A DNA stretch of 64,000 nt from Doryteuthis pealeii (lineage: Eukaryota; Mollusca; Cephalopoda; Myopsida; Loliginidae). The stretch is taken from positions 143,525,664-143,589,663 of the forward strand of contig CM042139.1 in assembly GCA_023376005.1 (NCBI GenBank), given 5' to 3'. Under the pieces are notes generated by a model. It was given only the letters and a program-made list of their open reading frames with translations, searched no databases and was not told where the DNA came from. A program made the translations under genes and the position numbers. Positions 60,515 through 64,000 of this stretch are shown piece after piece. Within the stretch, counting starts at the first letter, position 1, and each line of letters starts with the position of its first letter.

Positions 60515-60590
60515 TATCTATCTATCTATCTATATTATTATTATTATTAAATTATGATGGATAAGATTTAGAGTTGAGTTTTTGATTAAC

Positions 60591-60967
60591 CTTTTCATGT
60601 TTGAGAACATGTTACAAATGAGGATCAAGGCTGTATAATAATTCTCTTAAATTAATAGTATCATATCTTGGGTACATGGACTTTCAACCTGTTGGTCATT
60701 TTTAAGGATGTAGGTACAACCACACCTAGTATACAATGTAGTCTGTGATCATTGAATGTTTTGAATGAGAGCATTCATCACATGCAGTTGATGCTGTGTA
60801 AGAATGTGCAGTTTGTTGACTGATTTGAATGCATGGTCATTACTGACATCCTCAAAAATAATGAAGGTTGTAAGAACCTGTACTTGGGATATAACATCAG
60901 TGATTTGACAATTATCATATGACCTTCATCCTCATTTGCAACATCTCATTCACAAAAAATGAAAAGG
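60591..60967. repeat. Fold-back element with about 125-bp inverted arms
   Basis: 60,591-60,715 and 60,841-60,967 are diverged inverted copies. On the respective strands both read 'acaaatgaggat' / 'gcaaatgaggat', then 'atatcttgggtaca' / 'atatcccaagtaca' and 'tttttaaggatgta' / 'tttttgaggatgtc'. No frame inside, no target duplication identified. Confidence 0.6.
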
Positions 60968-61380
60968 TGAATAAAAATATGTGTTGTGGACTAGCCTATC
61001 TTACCTTTCATAGAGAGTAAATGAGCTGGTCCAGGACTATTTGTACCTGCTGTGTTAGAACATTCTGGGTGATTACTGAAACTGCGCAAAGATTACGGAA
61101 CCATTACGCAAACAGTCTACCTTGATGTGTTTAGCCTCTGTTGCGAGTTACTCTATGTCTGACAAAAACTGTATTTGGATGTACTAGTATGCTGAATGTT
61201 GTATGATCCAGTATACAACAATATGCTTACAAGAAAATTTGGTGCCTAAATACAAACTATTATATATATATATATATAATATATATATACATATAATGCC
61301 CACACCCTACCCATTGCAGAGATGTTTGTTAAATGCACACATTAAAACTTAGCCAAGTAATTCTGTTGATCAGGTATGTT
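60968..61380. other. Unassigned stretch
   Basis: Nothing recognised except an AT microsatellite at 61,260-61,288. Confidence 0.5.
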
Positions 61381-61393
61381 ATAATGAAAAAGG

Positions 61394-61687
61394 AAAGCGG
61401 GTGGTTTGTAATGGTTAAAGTCATAGGAAATGGACTTGTCAACACGAGTTCAAATTCTGGACGTGGTAATTGCATTTCACTTAGCGCTAATACCTTTAGG
61501 AAAGGTATGAATTCTACTCCTCCCCTCCCCCAGCTATGGATAAATAGTAGGGCAGACTTGGGCTTTTTAACCATGGTTAGGCAATCGGTCTAGGAGAAGG
61601 AAAACTCTGAATTCAACCTGTTAAACTCCGCTTAAGTAATTGACCTTGTGTCAACATTCTGCTCATGCGGAGGGTTGGTAAATATAT
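61394..61687 (+). mobile_element. SINE family B with perfect 13-bp target duplication
   Basis: Flanked by ATAATGAAAAAGG at 61,381-61,393 and 61,688-61,700. Head with A box GTGGTTTGTAATGGTTA and B box GAGTTCAAATTCTGG, full body and tail. This defines the family B boundaries and a length of about 294 bp. Confidence 0.9.
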
Positions 61688-61915
61688 ATAATGAAAAAGG
61701 TTGACCTTTCAAGATGACTTGCAGAAATTCACAAATAAATCTAAAAAAAAAAAGGGTTGGCTGGAGAAGTTTTCAAAATTGGCATAGTGACCATGTTAAT
61801 TCCTTCCCCTTATCTTGCACATGTACAAAATACCACTGTTTGATACACTGTGGGATTACACAGGAAATAAAGTTAAATGCAAAGTATAATTACATAAAAT
61901 ATACACTTTTAGTTT

Positions 61916-62169
61916 GGAGGTGCTTGTTGTTAATGGTTATCGTTTATAGGAAATGGACAGAGCAACCAGAGTTCAAACACGGATAAAGTTAGTTGCATTT
62001 CACATAGAGCTAATAGCCTCAGAAAAGGTATGCATTCACTATTATGCTGGGCTCTTAACATTTGTATGCAAAACTGTCTAGAAGGAAAACTTTGAATTCA
62101 AACTTGTTAAAACTGTGTTAAAAGTTGACCTTAAGTCACATCCTGCTCTTAGGAGGGGTTGGTAAATTC
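61916..62169 (+). mobile_element. SINE family B with target duplication
   Basis: Flanked by ATACACTTTTAGTTT (to 61,915) and ATACATTTTTAGTTT (62,170-62,184), one mismatch. It has an internal deletion near 62,045-62,060 relative to the copy at 61,394. Confidence 0.85.
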
Positions 62170-62184
62170 ATACATTTTTAGTTT

Positions 62185-62662
62185 GCACAATTTGTATTCA
62201 GGCATGGGCTCCAATGTCTCAATATGGAAATTGGGGTGTAATATTAAGATTGGAGGGCATAGAAAAAAAGAGTGACAAAAACTAATAAAGATTACAGTTA
62301 CAAGGAGATAATTGAAGCAATTAGAATTAAACTACTTACTAGAAAGAAGAATGAGGTGATCTAATTTTAACTTTCAAAATAACTTAATTATGGTATACCT
62401 TTTTTAAATATTTCACCATGAACTGAAAATTTACTGTCATATTTGAAAAATTAAGTCTATTAATTTTTTGCAAATAGAGTAATATATTTTTGGAACAAAT
62501 TGTCTAATCAGATCAAAAACAGCAATAGTATAAGAATATTAAGGATTGAATAGATATTTACCAACCTCTATGCAGGAGAATAGCATTATAATGGTAAGAA
62601 CAATAAATTAAAAAGGGCAATTTGGGAACTATTGGATGAATTGCTTAACAGAATTTGGATAG

Positions 62663-62665
<3 letters not shown>
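62185..62665. other. AT-rich stretch, nothing recognised
   Basis: Short frames only. Directly followed by an AT microsatellite (62,666-62,699). Confidence 0.5.
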
Positions 62666-62700
<35 letters not shown>

Positions 62701-62824
62701 TTTGGTTCGGTACCAAGTTTCTTGTACAAGGTGATTCTAGGCTGGTCCTAATTCTCTACCAGTAGTTTTTGTAGAGCAGAGCAAAGTTTGGCCAGTGTCT
62801 GTCTAAATAAAAGATATCAGTGGT

Positions 62825-62859
62825 CTGAAGAAGCTCGTGGGCATACTCACGAGTGGAAA
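62825..62859 (+). ncRNA. Hammerhead-ribozyme-like core motif
   Basis: CTGAAGA (62,825-62,831), a six-pair stem CTCGTG/CACGAG (62,834-62,839 with 62,848-62,853) and GAAA at 62,856-62,859 reproduce the CUGANGA - stem II - GAAA order. An extra two bases sit between stem and GAAA, and stems I and III are not convincingly formed, so activity is doubtful. It lies between two AT microsatellites (62,666-62,699 and 62,909-62,942). Confidence 0.3.
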
Positions 62860-62908
62860 TGGTCCATAACCACGATACCCATGGTATTTAAGGCCTTTTT
62901 ATTCACAA

Positions 62909-62941
<33 letters not shown>

Positions 62942-62943
62942 AA

Positions 62944-62963
62944 TTGTATTGTATTGTATTGTA
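62944..62963 (+). repeat. TATTG pentanucleotide repeat
   Basis: Four units of attgt, next to an AT run. Confidence 0.9.
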
Positions 62964-63659
62964 TATGATCTTTGCAAATATTTTTTATTTGTTTGTAAAG
63001 GTTGATGTGAAAAGATAATAAAAAAGGGGAGATGCCCAAGGAGACATAACAAACAAAATAATAATAATAAAAGAAACATGTTCTTGCACCATATGAAGGA
63101 TGATCAGAAAGTATAGCCTTTTATTTATTTCCATGGAAACTACAGTATAGAGCACAATATTGACACTGGATAGTGCAAGCAACAAAACTTTTTATCTTGT
63201 TTCACCACCATTGGTTATAAATTTTCACCAGTGATCATCAAGCAAGAGCCTGTATACTGTGCTTGCACAAGGTCTTCTCCAGAAGTGATAACTTATTTTA
63301 TCATGGCATCAGAGGTGATAATGGTGTGGTATTACAGTAGAGGTTGAACCTTCCCAATCACCTTTAGATTAAAAAAAAACCTTTTTCACAGACAACAGCT
63401 AAAAGGTATGCCCAATGAATGTGATTTCCTAACCTCTAGGCATAAAATAACCTTAGATAGGTTCACACGCTGTTAAAAATCAATCAGTTTATTGTTTATC
63501 AAAACAGCATAACCAATGATGATGATTATATAGAAAAATATGTTTTGCATGTGAAAACTTGCTCTATCAAAGGATGTTATTGTGTTCTATTGACATGCAT
63601 TACTTCCTTCGATTTGCAATTTATATCATTCTTACCTCCCTTGAAACTATATATATTTG
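62964..63659. other. Unassigned stretch, possible mariner-like end
   Basis: 63,097-63,122 (gatgatcagaaagtatagcc) resembles a mariner-type terminus, but no inverted partner or transposase frame was found. Rest unassigned. Confidence 0.3.
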
Positions 63660-63933
63660 TGGAGGTGCATAATGTAATGGGTTATTGTCATAGGAAATGG
63701 ACATGGTGAGACAAGTTCAAATCCTGGACGAGCCTGTTTGCATTTCACATTTTGCTAATACTCTTGAGGAAGGTATGCATCCAATTATTCTCCCTCCAGC
63801 TATGGTTAAATATTAGGGCTCTTTAACCTTGGTATGGCAACCAATCTAGGCGAAGGAAAACTAAATGTAAACCGGTTTAAACTCCACTTAAGAAATTGAG
63901 CCTGTGTCACATCATACTCCTGCAGAGTATATA
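63660..63933 (+). mobile_element. SINE family B, full length
   Basis: Head GTGGAGGTGCATAATGTAATGG, B box AAGTTCAAATCCTGG, 'tttgcatttcacat' and 'ctctttaaccttgg' blocks, ending at an AT tract. Confidence 0.8.
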
Positions 63934-64000
63934 TATACAAATATGTATATACATTTGTTGCCTCTTTTTGGCTTGGTGTTCTTTTGTGACTTGGCATTGA

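Overview
This is animal genomic DNA, AT-rich and almost entirely made of repeats. The organism is most probably a coleoid cephalopod, octopus-like. That rests on the repeat types: at least three tRNA-headed SINE families with intact-looking A and B boxes, RTE-type LINE tails ending in GAT repeats, mariner and hAT remnants, and very many AT, AC and GA microsatellites. The species call is inference from familiarity with such genomes; no intact gene confirms it. I found no complete protein-coding gene and no bacterial features.

The dominant feature is a very large inverted repeat. Everything from position 1 to about 23,595 reappears reverse-complemented from about 23,669 to about 49,515, around a spacer of only about 73 bases. 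The left arm runs off the window start. Paired positions sum to about 47,225-47,265 across most of the arms. From about 23.7 to 39.2 kb the mirror copy is nearly identical, differing mostly by one-base homopolymer indels. At about 39.2 kb it abruptly becomes noisy: dense short insertions and substitutions lengthen it by about 2.1 kb over 7.3 kb of template. The noise lasts to about 56.03 kb, after which the sequence is clean and no longer mirrored. This fits an unpolished fold-back long read joined into a contig better than a biological palindrome, although a real palindrome with a badly polished arm is not excluded.

Layout. 1-23.6 kb (left arm): a LINE ORF2 tail, nested SINE/hAT insertions, a MITE with 41-bp inverted ends, a fold-back retroposon family with a hammerhead-ribozyme-like core, a possible terminal exon on the minus strand (6,746-6,876), a possible internal exon (8,260-8,424), a mariner fold-back element, RTE reverse-transcriptase remnants, a palindromic element with a telomere-like loop (20,372-20,612), a LINE RNase H fragment and, next to the centre, an LTR with polypurine tract. 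23.7-49.5 kb: the same items mirrored. 49.5-56.0 kb: noisy sequence with few recognisable parts, including a CT tract of about 1 kb. 56.0-64.0 kb: clean sequence with five tRNA-type SINEs (two with clear target-site duplications), a 43-bp tandem repeat, a frameshifted immunoglobulin-domain fragment (58,489-58,762), another fold-back element and two further hammerhead-like motifs.

No pathway or operon can be described. The window is best read as a transposon-rich intergenic or intronic region with an anomalous assembly structure.
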